This document shows, in pieces, positions 14,756 to 21,980 of a DNA stretch of 22,072 nt. The stretch lies in the NCBI GenBank assembly GCA_035934555.1, contig DASYXT010000020.1, positions 1 through 22,072 on the forward strand, given 5' to 3'. Positions within the stretch are counted from its first letter, which is position 1; every line of letters begins with the position of its first letter. The stretch is from DASYXT01 sp035934555 (GTDB taxonomy: Bacteria > Verrucomicrobiota > Verrucomicrobiia > Limisphaerales > UBA8199). The notes beneath the pieces were generated by a model. It ran no database searches. It was not told the origin of the DNA and saw nothing but the letters and a program-made list of their open reading frames with translations. A program made the position numbers and the translations under genes.

Positions 14756-15925
14756 TCACTGTACCGGCATCGCGCAACGAAACCCGATGTTCTGCGCGCT
14801 GTAATTTGGCGAGTTCCCAAACCGATATGAATTCCGGCAGTGCTCGGGATAGTAATTCCAGTTGCCGCCCCGGCCGACGCGCGTGCTGCCGGTATCGGGC
14901 CCGTGCGGATCAGTTTGGGGAGCGCTGGGGTAGTTGCCCGCCCAATCCCAGCACCATTCCCACACGTTGCCGGCCATATCATAAAGGCCGTAACCGTTGG
15001 GAGCAAACGAGCCGACCGGGGCTGTGAATGGGTTCACGCCGTCGTTGAATGCCGGGTCAAAGCCGGAAGTCGGACCCAGATCGTAAGCAAATTGGGTCGA
15101 ATCGCTGTAGTAATTGGCCTGGTCGTGGCTAATCGTATCACTATTGGTCCAGGGGAAGCGATGGCCGGCCGCCCCGCCGCGTGCGCCCTTCTCCCACTCC
15201 GCTTCGGTCGGCAACCGGTAACCCGCGTGCCAGTTTACATAGGGGTCCAGGTCGCCTGTGCGATACACCTGCGTCAGTGCGGCATCCGTGTAGTACGAGG
15301 GCACACGCCCCTCGCTTTCGGACCGGGCGTTGCACCATTTGGCCATGTCATACCAATCGATGCTTTGGACCGGGTGCTCCGGCGCCTTGCCCGAGCCAGC
15401 GTAATCGTAGCTGTAGCCATTGGTGGCGCTCCAGGATTGCACCCGCAGCCACAGGCCGTAGGTGACCTCGTATTTATCCATGTAAAACGCGCTCACATAA
15501 ACCGTGTGGACCGGCAACTCATAGGACTCGCCTTCGGCAAACGTGTCGCCCATGTCGAAATCCCCTGCCGGGATGAGGACCATGTTAGTCGGCGCAGAAT
15601 TGGTGAACCCGCTCGGAACGAGGATGCGGTAAAACCTTTGCGAAGCCGACGGGCTGGTTGAATCTACAAATTGGTAGGGGCTCTGTGTGACCACTAGGTT
15701 GGTCAGCACCAGCCAGTTGGTCTGAGTCAGATCGGTTGCCGACTCAATTTCGTTGGTCACCCCGACATCGCTGAAGATGGTCAGTTGTGGCGCCCCATTT
15801 GTGAGCGTCAGGCGGGAGATGGCAGGCGGATTGGCCTCGACCACACCGAGCGACGCGCCCCAGACACAGAACCACAGAAGGAGACAACTCCCGCGCGCTC
15901 CAGAAACGTTACTATTCATAGCCAT
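14756..15925 (-). CDS. Secreted FGE-sulfatase-fold (SUMF1-like) protein with one catalytic cysteine missing
   Basis: About 387-389 aa; the starts ATG 15925 and ATG 15919 differ by two residues, and numbering here uses 15919. A signal peptide (about 1-29, SCLLLWFCVWGASLGVVEA) is followed by a small beta module (33-102) with SATDLTQTNW..LTNLV...SPYQFVDST, a pattern common before catalytic domains in verrucomicrobial secreted proteins. The formylglycine-generating-enzyme (FGE)-sulfatase domain runs from about 113 to 387: MVLIPAGDFDMGD, HTVYVSAFYMDKYEVT, PVQSIDWYDMAKWCNA, YRLPTEAEWEKGARGG, GLYDMAGNVWEWCWD, RGGNWNYYPEHCRNSYR, NIGFRCAM. In true FGE two cysteines bind copper and react; here the first aligns with Y356 and only C361 remains. 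Sulfatase activation is therefore doubtful, and a binding or other role is likelier. The frame open to 16240 is not protein-like before 15925. Confidence 0.88.
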   Translation of the reverse strand: MAMNSNVSGARGSCLLLWFCVWGASLGVVEANPPAISRLTLTNGAPQLTIFSDVGVTNEIESATDLTQTNWLVLTNLVVTQSPYQFVDSTSPSASQRFYRILVPSGFTNSAPTNMVLIPAGDFDMGDTFAEGESYELPVHTVYVSAFYMDKYEVTYGLWLRVQSWSATNGYSYDYAGSGKAPEHPVQSIDWYDMAKWCNARSESEGRVPSYYTDAALTQVYRTGDLDPYVNWHAGYRLPTEAEWEKGARGGAAGHRFPWTNSDTISHDQANYYSDSTQFAYDLGPTSGFDPAFNDGVNPFTAPVGSFAPNGYGLYDMAGNVWEWCWDWAGNYPSAPQTDPHGPDTGSTRVGRGGNWNYYPEHCRNSYRFGNSPNYSAQNIGFRCAMPVQ

Positions 15926-16238
15926 GCAGAACGGATCGATGGACACACTAATCCTGACTTGGGCGTCGATGGATGGAGATTTCACCCCAAAATCCAGGCG
16001 TAAATATCGGGGGCGGGTGGCCCGGGCGGGCATGAAAAGGCCTGTGAATAACGCGTGCATAACGTCTAATAGCTTTTGCTCGCACCAATCCGCGGCGACG
16101 CACAAGATGGCGCCCCGCGTAACTGCGTCCGGCTCGCGACCATGATTTGCCGTCGCTTGCCGAGCTGCGCCTGCGTGATAATACACGCGCAGGCGTGCTC
16201 CGGACGAGATGCCGCGCAAAATGAATACGTGATGAGCC
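15926..16238. other. Divergent intergenic region between FGE-like and Nudix genes
   Basis: This 313-bp stretch separates the FGE-like gene (minus) from the Nudix gene (plus), so it must hold both promoters. Open frames cross it on both strands, but they show only low-complexity Arg/Ala-rich translations without recognisable domains. The one clear structure is an 8-bp inverted repeat near the Nudix start (16168-16195), listed separately. I found no convincing paired -35/-10. Confidence 0.5.
16168..16195 (+). promoter_or_regulatory. Inverted repeat upstream of the Nudix gene
   Basis: CGCCTGCG (16168-16175) and CGCAGGCG (16188-16195) are perfect reverse complements separated by 12 nt (TGATAATACACG). 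The AT-rich spacer, GATAATAC, resembles a -10 element, so a protein bound to the arms would cover a promoter 40-70 bp before the ATG at 16239. It could equally be a hairpin in a leader. Confidence 0.3.
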
Positions 16239-16883
16239 ATGCCGACTGAAGAACGAGTGCTGTGTTTCGAGCGGAAACTGCTGGACGAATTAGGCGTGTT
16301 CCAAGGGCTCAGCCTGGAGGTGGATAAGTACTTGCCGGCGGTGACGGCCGCTTCGCGCCTGGTCTATCGCAACCGCAGCGAGGCCGAGCAGGACCCTCGC
16401 TACAAACAGCTCATTCCCTACGTCTTGCTGCTCTGCAACGGCAAGGTTTTGCGCTACCAACGCGGCAAGGGCGGCCAGGAATCGCGGCTGCATGGCCTTT
16501 ATTCGGTCGGCATTGGCGGACATATTTCCGAAGAGGACCACGGGCTGTTTTCGACTCGGGGCGGGTATCACGAAGGCATGCGACGAGAGTTAATGGAAGA
16601 GGTCGCAATTGAGCAGGAGAAGGAAGTCGCGGTGGGTGTGATCAACGATGACAGCACCGAAGTTGGTCGAGTGCACTTTGGCGTGGTGCACGTGATGCCG
16701 GTGGCCAGCGAAGCCGTCGCCGGCCGCCGCAGCGGCATTCTGAGGCCTGAGTTCATCCCTCTAAGCGAGGCGATGAAAAATCCTGACGCCTACGAATCCT
16801 GGTCGCGGTTTTGCTTGGAGAACTTGGACGCGCTGATGGAAAAGGCAGCTAAGGCGGGGTTGCCGGGACTGGGTTTGCAGTAG
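16239..16883 (+). CDS. Nudix-like phosphohydrolase
   Basis: A 214-aa cytosolic protein. The centre has a Nudix-like core: YVLLLCNGKVLRYQRGKGGQ (61-80), a GIGGHISEED strand-loop (91-100), then HEGMRRELMEEVAI (111-124), where R116-E117 and E120-E121 occupy the metal-binding 'RE..EE' positions. The Nudix box is irregular: about ten extra residues (HGLFSTRGGY) lie between the GGHI element and the helix, and the glycine usually following EE is Ala (EEVA). The late strand VGRVHFGVVHVMPV (142-155) and FIPLSEAMKN also fit Nudix folds. The family resembles the 'predicted phosphoesterase, MutT family' proteins (COG4112-like, from memory). Substrate is unknown. ATG 16239 lacks a clear Shine-Dalgarno. 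It converges on pyrF with a 92-bp gap. Confidence 0.8.
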   Translation: MPTEERVLCFERKLLDELGVFQGLSLEVDKYLPAVTAASRLVYRNRSEAEQDPRYKQLIPYVLLLCNGKVLRYQRGKGGQESRLHGLYSVGIGGHISEEDHGLFSTRGGYHEGMRRELMEEVAIEQEKEVAVGVINDDSTEVGRVHFGVVHVMPVASEAVAGRRSGILRPEFIPLSEAMKNPDAYESWSRFCLENLDALMEKAAKAGLPGLGLQ

Positions 16884-16948
16884 GCGGCCGGTGCTCGGTC
16901 ATCAGTTTTTCAACCGTGATCTTTTTCGCCCTGGGTTAAAACACGCAC

Positions 16949-16965
16949 ACCCCTGGGGTATCTTT
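16949..16965. terminator. Weak hairpin in the Nudix/pyrF convergent gap
   Basis: ACCC-CTG-GGGT-like complementarity at 16949-16959 is followed by ATCTTTT, inside the 92-bp convergent gap 16884-16975. The stem is only 4-5 bp, so support for a terminator of the Nudix gene is weak. Confidence 0.2.
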
Positions 16966-16975
16966 TCATGCATCG

Positions 16976-17680
16976 TTAAGGGAGGGTGGCCAGAATTTTT
17001 TCCGCTGCCGCGCGCGGGTTTGGCGCGGCGTAAATGGGCCGGCCGATCACGAGCCAGTTTGCGCCGGCCTCCATGGCTTGCCGCGCGGTTAATGTGCGTC
17101 GCTGATCGTCGGCAACTTCTTCTCCGGTGCGAATTCCCGGGGTCACAAGCTGGACGGTTTGCGGGAGCACCTGGCGCAAACCGGCGATTTCCAACGGTGA
17201 ACAGACCAAACCGCGCAGCCCTGCTTTCACAGCCAGTCCCGCCAGTCGTTCGACTTGCCGGCCCACGTTTCCTTCGCACCCGATTTCGGCCAGCGACCCG
17301 CTGTCCAGGCTGGTCAACACGGTTACGCCCAGCAACAAGGGCGCGGCGCGACCGGCGTGTAAAGCAGCCTTTTGCGCGGCGTCCTCGGCCGCGCGCAGCA
17401 TTTCCAGGCCGCCGCTGGTATGCACCGTCAGCATTTGGACGTCCAGGCGCGTCGCGGCGGCCACGGCCTTGGCGACGGTGTTCGGGATGTCATGATATTT
17501 AAGGTCGAGAAAAACGGCGGCACCGGTCTGCCGCACCGCCTGCACCACCGATGGACCTGCAGCCGTAAATAGCTCACTGCCGACCTTGAAGCCGCCAACC
17601 ACCGGCGCCAACTCGTGGGCGAGGTTCAGGGCGGAGTCGGGCGTGGGCACGTCGAGCGCCACCAGAATCGGGTTACGCAT
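16976..17680 (-). CDS. pyrF: Orotidine 5'-phosphate decarboxylase
   Basis: A 234-aa cytosolic enzyme that decarboxylates OMP to UMP, the last step of de novo pyrimidine synthesis. Catalytic residues are all present: D10 (LVALDVP), K32 (FKVG), and the D59-K61-D64 array in FLDLKYHDIPNT. Phosphate-binding elements are PGIR (181-184) and IGRPI with R214 (212-216). The length matches the bacterial PyrF subfamily I, whose members are about 230-245 aa. I chose the ATG at 17680 (MRNPILVALDVP) because it places the first strand normally; the frame continues to 17761 without family-like sequence. It is the only pyrimidine gene here, so it appears to stand alone, downstream of the pirin gene by 132 bp on the same strand. 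Confidence 0.95.
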   Translation of the reverse strand: MRNPILVALDVPTPDSALNLAHELAPVVGGFKVGSELFTAAGPSVVQAVRQTGAAVFLDLKYHDIPNTVAKAVAAATRLDVQMLTVHTSGGLEMLRAAEDAAQKAALHAGRAAPLLLGVTVLTSLDSGSLAEIGCEGNVGRQVERLAGLAVKAGLRGLVCSPLEIAGLRQVLPQTVQLVTPGIRTGEEVADDQRRTLTARQAMEAGANWLVIGRPIYAAPNPRAAAEKILATLP

Positions 17681-17771
17681 AGGCGCATTCAACCCAAAGC
17701 CGGGGATGGCAACAAGGCGGGAGTTGGGTAACCCGGGGTTAATGCGTGCTCCGCTCAACACCTGCGATGCT

Positions 17772-17802
17772 GCGGGGACCGCCCAGCCTCGACGGCCCCC
17801 GC
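17772..17802 (-). terminator. GC-rich hairpin after the pirin gene
   Basis: GCGGGGACC (17772-17780) and GGCCCCCGC (17794-17802) pair over 9 bp with a single wobble-type mismatch, around a 13-nt loop. On the minus strand it starts 10 nt after the pirin stop codon and lies 92 bp before pyrF. There is no U-tract, so it could be a factor-dependent terminator, a 3'-protecting stem or a REP-like unit. Confidence 0.35.
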
Positions 17803-17812
17803 TGCCAGCTTA

Positions 17813-18508
17813 TTAATTAAGGTCAAACAGCAGCACCTGTGACGGGCTTGCCGCGACCAGTTGCACCTGTCGCTCGTTCGACAGCGCCACCGCATCGCCG
17901 GCTTTGAGCGTGTCGCCGTTCAGTTTTACTTCGCCTTCCGCCACATGCAACCAGGCATGACGCGCCGGCTTCAACTCGTGCGCGGCCTTATCGCCCTTCT
18001 CCAACTTCGCGATATACAGGTCGGCGTCCTGGTTGATGGTCAGCGAGCCATCCCGTCCAGCCTTCGACACCACCAGGTTGAACCGGCCCTTCGGGGCATC
18101 CGCTAAGGACTTCTCCCCGTACCGGGGTTTCAGTCCACTCCGCTCCGGGAGAATCCAGATTTGGAGCAAGTGCACCGCCTCGTCTTTCGAGGGATTAAAC
18201 TCGCTATGCTGAATCCCCGTGCCTGCGGCCATGTATTGGACCTCACCGGGGCGGATAATCCGTCCGTTGCCCATGGAATCCTTGTGCTGGAGCGCGCCGC
18301 TCAGGACATAGGTGATAATCTCCATGTCCCGGTGCGGGTGCGTCCCGAAGCCCATCGCCGGCATGACCAGGTCATCATTGATGACCCGCAGTGAGCGAAA
18401 GCCCATCCAATTGGGATCATGATAATCCGCAAAGCTGAAGGTGTGGTAGGTATCCAGCCAGCCGTGCTCGGCGTGGCCCCGTTCATTCGCTCTTCGAATC
18501 ATTTTCAT
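17813..18508 (-). CDS. Pirin family protein (quercetinase YhhW-like)
   Basis: A 231-aa bicupin, the same length as E. coli YhhW. The metal ligands of the N-terminal cupin are visible: H57 and H59 (FGTHPHRDME), H101 and E103 (GTGIQHSEFN). The opening MKMIRRANERGHAEHGWLDTYHTFSFADY and the later LLQIWILP are typical of the family. YhhW-type pirins bind a metal (Fe, Ni or Zn) and oxygenate quercetin-like flavonols in vitro; the physiological substrate is often unknown. Starts at 18508 and 18502 are both possible; AGGG lies about 7 nt before the first and GAAGG about 7 nt before the second. The gene is divergent from a LysR regulator across a perfect palindrome, a frequent arrangement in which the regulator controls the pirin gene. 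Confidence 0.92.
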   Translation of the reverse strand: MKMIRRANERGHAEHGWLDTYHTFSFADYHDPNWMGFRSLRVINDDLVMPAMGFGTHPHRDMEIITYVLSGALQHKDSMGNGRIIRPGEVQYMAAGTGIQHSEFNPSKDEAVHLLQIWILPERSGLKPRYGEKSLADAPKGRFNLVVSKAGRDGSLTINQDADLYIAKLEKGDKAAHELKPARHAWLHVAEGEVKLNGDTLKAGDAVALSNERQVQLVAASPSQVLLFDLN

Positions 18509-18540
18509 GCCTTCACCCTGCCACACTCCCCATGCACCTG

Positions 18541-18557
18541 AGAAAGATCATCTTTCT
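18541..18557. promoter_or_regulatory. Probable LysR operator: perfect 17-bp palindrome
   Basis: AGAAAGAT (18541-18548), a central C, then ATCTTTCT (18550-18557) form a perfect 8-bp inverted repeat. It lies in the 84-bp gap between the divergent pirin (start 18508) and lysR (start 18593) genes. The size and placement fit a LysR recognition site, which is typically an AT-rich interrupted dyad of about 15-17 bp. A CATAAT (18566-18571) just downstream could be the -10 of the lysR promoter, so binding would autoregulate lysR and act on the pirin gene. Confidence 0.6.
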
Positions 18558-18592
18558 TGACTGACCATAATCAAAACGCATGCTGGCCACGC

Positions 18593-19504
18593 ATGGAGTT
18601 GCGTCACTTGCGCTATTTCGTCGCCGCCGCTGAGGCCGAGAATGTCTCGCGGGCGGCGCTTAAACTGCACGTCTCGCAGCCCGCGTTGAGCCGGCAAATC
18701 CGCGACCTCGAGCAGGAGTTGGGGGTCGCGCTGTTCGAGCGCAGCGCAAAATCCGTGCGGTTGAGCGCCGCCGGGAGAACTTTTCTGGTCGAAGCGCGGG
18801 CGGTGCTCGAGCGAGCCGAGGAGGCGGTCCAAACCGCGCGAGCGATCGCTGAGGGCGGCCGTTCGGAAGTTCATGTGGGATACGCTCCCTCACCGACGGT
18901 GCGGATCATGCCCGCCACTCTGCGCGCCTTTCAGGCCCAGGCGCCAAAAGTGCGGGTTCGCTTGCACGACTTTTCGACCGAAGAAATGCTCGCCGGAGTC
19001 CGGGAAGGCAAATTGGCACTCGCTTTCCTCGTTCGGCCGAATCCGGCGATGCTGCGGGGCTTGCATTTCGAGGAGTTGACGCGAGACAGCATGTGCCTGG
19101 CTGTGCCGCCGGGGCATGCACTTGCTCGGGTTTCCTCGGTGCCCCTCGCGCGGGCGGCGCGAGAGCCTTTGATCGCCTTTAGCCGCAAGGAGTACCCCGA
19201 GTATTACGAATACCTGCAGCAGCTCTTCGCGCCGCCCAAACTGACGCCCAGAATTGTCGAGGAACACGACAGCTCCGCCAGCCTCATCGCTGCTGTCGAG
19301 TCCGGCACCGGCCTGGCCATCGTCCCCCTAAGCTTCTCCTGCTCCGCCGGACCGCGCCTCAAGCTTGTGCCGCTGTCGCCCGCGCCTGCGCACATCAGCA
19401 TTGGTGCGGTCTGGTCCAAGAGCCCTTTGTCCTCAGACGCCGAGAAACTCCTACGTGCGGCGCGAGCGGCCGTTGCAGGAGCTGCGTCAGAGATCCACCC
19501 TTAG
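18593..19504 (+). CDS. LysR family transcriptional regulator
   Basis: A 303-aa regulator. The N-terminal winged HTH is canonical: MELRHLRYFVAAAEAENVSRAA, then LHVSQPALSRQIRDLEQELG (25-44), then LFERSAKSVRLSAAGRTFL (48-65). A linker helix (66-87) leads to the periplasmic-binding-protein-like effector domain (about 93-295), with VHVGYAPSPTVRIMPA and ESGTGLAIVPLS as recognisable parts. The effector is unknown. ATG 18593 was chosen because LysR proteins begin MELRHLRYF; the TTG at 18557 overlaps the palindrome. The likely target is the divergent pirin gene and its own promoter. The stop codon TAG at 19502-19504 lies inside the left direct repeat of the MITE-like element. Confidence 0.94.
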   Translation: MELRHLRYFVAAAEAENVSRAALKLHVSQPALSRQIRDLEQELGVALFERSAKSVRLSAAGRTFLVEARAVLERAEEAVQTARAIAEGGRSEVHVGYAPSPTVRIMPATLRAFQAQAPKVRVRLHDFSTEEMLAGVREGKLALAFLVRPNPAMLRGLHFEELTRDSMCLAVPPGHALARVSSVPLARAAREPLIAFSRKEYPEYYEYLQQLFAPPKLTPRIVEEHDSSASLIAAVESGTGLAIVPLSFSCSAGPRLKLVPLSPAPAHISIGAVWSKSPLSSDAEKLLRAARAAVAGAASEIHP

Positions 19505-19540
19505 TTAACGATGCAGTTGAAGCTGGGGAGCGCCCCCGCC

Positions 19541-19566
19541 CCGGGGCGCCGTGGCTGGCGCCCCGG
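19541..19566. repeat. Perfect 10-bp-stem hairpin within the MITE-like element
   Basis: CCGGGGCGCC (19541-19550) and GGCGCCCCGG (19557-19566) pair perfectly around the 6-nt loop GTGGCT. It may act as a bidirectional transcription block between the convergent lysR and GH2 genes. Confidence 0.6.
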
Positions 19567-19622
19567 CCAACCACTTCCGGGTCGTGAATCGGACTCACCT
19601 TTGCGGGCGCCCACGAGCGAGA

Positions 19623-19650
19623 TGCCAACCGGCGAGGGCGCCGGTTGGCA
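19623..19650. repeat. Perfect 12-bp-stem hairpin within the MITE-like element
   Basis: TGCCAACCGGCG (19623-19634) and CGCCGGTTGGCA (19639-19650) pair perfectly around the tetraloop AGGG. A further small dyad, CGCCCG (19652-19657) with CGGGCG (19661-19666), follows at once. GCCAACC also recurs as a direct repeat at 19566-19572, allowing an alternative pairing with GGTTGGC. Confidence 0.65.
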
Positions 19651-19697
19651 CCGCCCGCGGCGGGCGAGCTCCCCAAGCAACAGCATCGTTGGCTTAG

Positions 19698-21980
19698 TTA
19701 GTTCCCGCCCAACCCAGCCTCGAGAATGGCTGTACCGGTCTTGAGCCCTGGTGATTCGGCCTGGACGGCAATTCCTCCACCTGCGCGGTTGGACTGGATG
19801 ATAGCCAGGCACAGGCCGTTGAACGCGCTACGCCCCTTTCCCTTATCTGATTCGTGAGAACTGGGATCGCCGTTACCCACGCCCAGCAATTGTGCCGCTC
19901 CGCTTACCGTGAAAGTGACGAGATTGGTCGCGACAGGGACCGTACGGCCTTGAGTATCCACAATTCTGACAGTGACGAGTGAAATATCCGCGCCATCGGC
20001 GTTTAGAACCGTTCGGTCGGGTTCAAGCGCAATCGCCACGGGTTCGCCAGTGGTCTCAACCGTGGTTTCGATTGTCTTTCCGTTGCGCTGCCCTTTGGCG
20101 ACGAGTTTTCCGGGAGCGTATTTCACCCGCCATTCGAGGTGGCCATGGACGCTCATCTTCTGCGCGCCCAGGGAGGAGCCGTTGAGAAACAGTTCGACCT
20201 TTTGGCAGTTGCTGTAAATCCAAACTGGAATCTCCTCGCCCTCGTGGCCTTGCCAATTCCAATGCGGAAAAACGTGGAGCACCGGTCGATCACACCACCA
20301 GGATTGATAATAATAATACGCATCCTTGAGAAAGCCGCAGGTGTCCAGAATTCCGTACTGCGAACTGACCGCCGGCCATTGGAAGGGAGTCGGCTCGCCT
20401 CGGTAATCAAATCCTGACCACACAAAGCCGCCCGCCATCCACGGCCGCTTTGCGACGGCTTTCCACGCGACCTCGGCGGTTTGTGCCCAATCGGGCGCAT
20501 TCACGCCATAAGCCGAGACCTGGCAACACGAGGCATTTCCCTGATAACGAGCATTATCTTTCGGAACGGTGAACGGCTGGCGGGCGTAGCAACCGCGTGT
20601 CCCAACGGCCGCCGCGATTTCGGTTGCGATAAAGGGTTTCTTTGGCAGCTCGCGATGCAGTGAGTCGTAAGTGTCCGGGTGGTAATTGAACCCCTGAAGA
20701 TCGATCACGGTGGTCAAGCCCTGGCCGATGCCGTTGTTCATTGCCGCGATGATCGGCCGCGTTTTATCCAACCGACGGATGAGTTCCACCATCGCGCGGC
20801 CCTGCCGTTCCCCCACCGCACTGCCTTGTTCCTTCTCCTCGTTACAGATAGACCACATCACAATGCTGGGGTGATTGCGGTCGCGGCGCACCAGGTTCTC
20901 AAGCTCGCCAAGAATTTCGGGCGAATCACCCAAATGCCGGTTCTCCGCCATCACCAGCACACCGAGCCGGTCGCAAGCGTCGAGCAATTCAGGCGCCATT
21001 TCATGATGCGAACAGCGCCACGCGTTGGCGCCCATTTCCTTGAGCTTTTGCACGCGAAATACGTAAAGCCGATCAGGCAACGCGACACCGACGCCGGCGA
21101 AATCCTGGTGGTTGCAGGTGCCTTTGATTTTCACGGGTTTGCCATTCAGGAAGAAGCCGCGGTCGGCGTCGAACCGGATGGTGCGCACGCCAAACTCGGT
21201 CGTGATTTGATCGGCCGGCTCCCCATTGACCAGGACGGTCGTGCGGAGCTTGTACAAGTACGGGCGCTCGCAAGACCACAACCGCGCGTGGGCCAGCGCG
21301 GGCGATTGCCGAAAATCAAAGCCGCCACGGGGCGCGAGGCGATGAGTGGAGCGTACGCTAGCCACTGTAGCGCCCCCCGCTTCGAGCACCTCGTTCAACA
21401 CCGTTGCATCCGCTGGGTAGGACGAGTCATTGGCGAGCGTCGTCGTGATTTCCACCCGAGCGTCGGCTTGCACGCCGTCTGCCGGGTCGCTCACACTCGG
21501 GACGATGTGAATGCCCCAGGGCGCGATATGCAGCGGGGCGACGGAAACCAGGCGCGCGTGCCGGTAAATGCCGCCACCTTCATACCACCAGCCTTCGAAC
21601 TCCCTGGGATCAACCCGCACCACCAATCCATTGTCGGCTCCCGGTTTGGCGAGGCCGGAGATGTCATAGCGAAAGCTCGTATAACCGCTCAAGTGACGGC
21701 CCAAAAAATGACCATTGAACCACATCCGGCTGTCACGGTAAACGCCGTCGAACTCCAGCCAGAGGCTGCGGCCATGGTCGGTGGCCGGAATCGCGATGCT
21801 TTTGCGATACCAGCCCGGCTCGACCCGCAGACAGGCGTGCGTATTGTCGGCCTTTGAGTCAAAAGTGCCTTCAACAATATAATCATGCGGAACGTTGACT
21901 TGCCTCCAGGAAGAATCGTCGAAGCCCCGCCCGAGGGGCATGGTTAAAAGTGGGTGCATCAATTCCATAGGCTCAGCCAT
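19698..21980 (-). CDS. Glycoside hydrolase family 2 enzyme, beta-galactosidase-like, with DUF4982 and C-terminal Ig-like domain
   Basis: A 760-aa protein from ATG 21980. The sugar-binding domain begins abruptly (GFDDSSWRQVNVPHDYIVEGTF, 19-40), the Ig-like domain spans about 155-265 and the barrel about 266-560. Catalytic residues are canonical: acid/base N380-E381 (MWSICNEE) and probable nucleophile E454 (FIATE). FVWSGFDYRGEPTPFQWP (519-536) is a hallmark of this beta-galactosidase branch. A DUF4982-type domain (about 565-630, NCQKVELFLNG) and a GH2 C-terminal Ig-like domain (about 645-750) follow. No signal peptide is present from this start, and the first strands normally preceding 'FDDSSWR' are missing. 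Alternative starts are ATG 21968 and ATG 21959; the latter overlaps the upstream stop as TGATG. The frame remains open to the window edge, so the true start could lie beyond 22072. Confidence 0.85.
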   Translation of the reverse strand: MAEPMELMHPLLTMPLGRGFDDSSWRQVNVPHDYIVEGTFDSKADNTHACLRVEPGWYRKSIAIPATDHGRSLWLEFDGVYRDSRMWFNGHFLGRHLSGYTSFRYDISGLAKPGADNGLVVRVDPREFEGWWYEGGGIYRHARLVSVAPLHIAPWGIHIVPSVSDPADGVQADARVEITTTLANDSSYPADATVLNEVLEAGGATVASVRSTHRLAPRGGFDFRQSPALAHARLWSCERPYLYKLRTTVLVNGEPADQITTEFGVRTIRFDADRGFFLNGKPVKIKGTCNHQDFAGVGVALPDRLYVFRVQKLKEMGANAWRCSHHEMAPELLDACDRLGVLVMAENRHLGDSPEILGELENLVRRDRNHPSIVMWSICNEEKEQGSAVGERQGRAMVELIRRLDKTRPIIAAMNNGIGQGLTTVIDLQGFNYHPDTYDSLHRELPKKPFIATEIAAAVGTRGCYARQPFTVPKDNARYQGNASCCQVSAYGVNAPDWAQTAEVAWKAVAKRPWMAGGFVWSGFDYRGEPTPFQWPAVSSQYGILDTCGFLKDAYYYYQSWWCDRPVLHVFPHWNWQGHEGEEIPVWIYSNCQKVELFLNGSSLGAQKMSVHGHLEWRVKYAPGKLVAKGQRNGKTIETTVETTGEPVAIALEPDRTVLNADGADISLVTVRIVDTQGRTVPVATNLVTFTVSGAAQLLGVGNGDPSSHESDKGKGRSAFNGLCLAIIQSNRAGGGIAVQAESPGLKTGTAILEAGLGGN

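Larger units (their letters stand above)
19500..19700. mobile_element. MITE-like structured element with 8-bp flanking direct repeat
   Basis: An exact direct repeat CTTAGTTA occurs at 19500-19507 and 19693-19700. Between them lie 185 bp with no coding capacity. The ends are imperfect inverted repeats: AACGATGC (19507-19514) against GCATCGTT (19683-19690), GTTG (19516-19519) against CAAC (19678-19681), and GGGGAGC (19525-19531) against GCTCCCC (19668-19674). Inside are two strong hairpins, listed separately. The left repeat contains the lysR stop codon and the right repeat the GH2 stop codon. This is the expected footprint of an insertion, with target duplication, into two convergent genes with abutting stops. 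Three extra bases (TGG, 19690-19692 region) at the right end keep the fit from being perfect. It encodes no transposase, so it would be non-autonomous. Confidence 0.5.

Noticed and set aside
14840..15661. A 273-codon + strand frame across the FGE-like gene
   Set aside because: It is antisense to a protein with complete FGE-sulfatase motifs; the translation is repetitive Val/Ala/Arg without any recognisable fold.
15926..16240. N-terminal extension of the FGE-like protein to 16240
   Set aside because: The extension would bury the signal peptide behind ~105 residues of unpatterned sequence; the ATGs at 15925 and 15919 put the signal peptide at the N-terminus.
18580..18582. ATG at 18580 as the lysR start
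   Set aside because: It is out of frame with the LysR coding sequence; the in-frame ATG at 18593 begins the canonical MELRHLRYF.
19541..19666. Hairpin series considered as a CRISPR array
   Set aside because: There are no regularly spaced direct repeats with unique spacers, only nested inverted repeats of different sequence.
20679..21857. A 392-codon open frame on the + strand opposite the second GH2 gene
   Set aside because: It is the antisense shadow of a gene with clear GH2 motifs; its translation is His/Arg/Val-rich with no domain, and long antisense frames are expected at this GC content.
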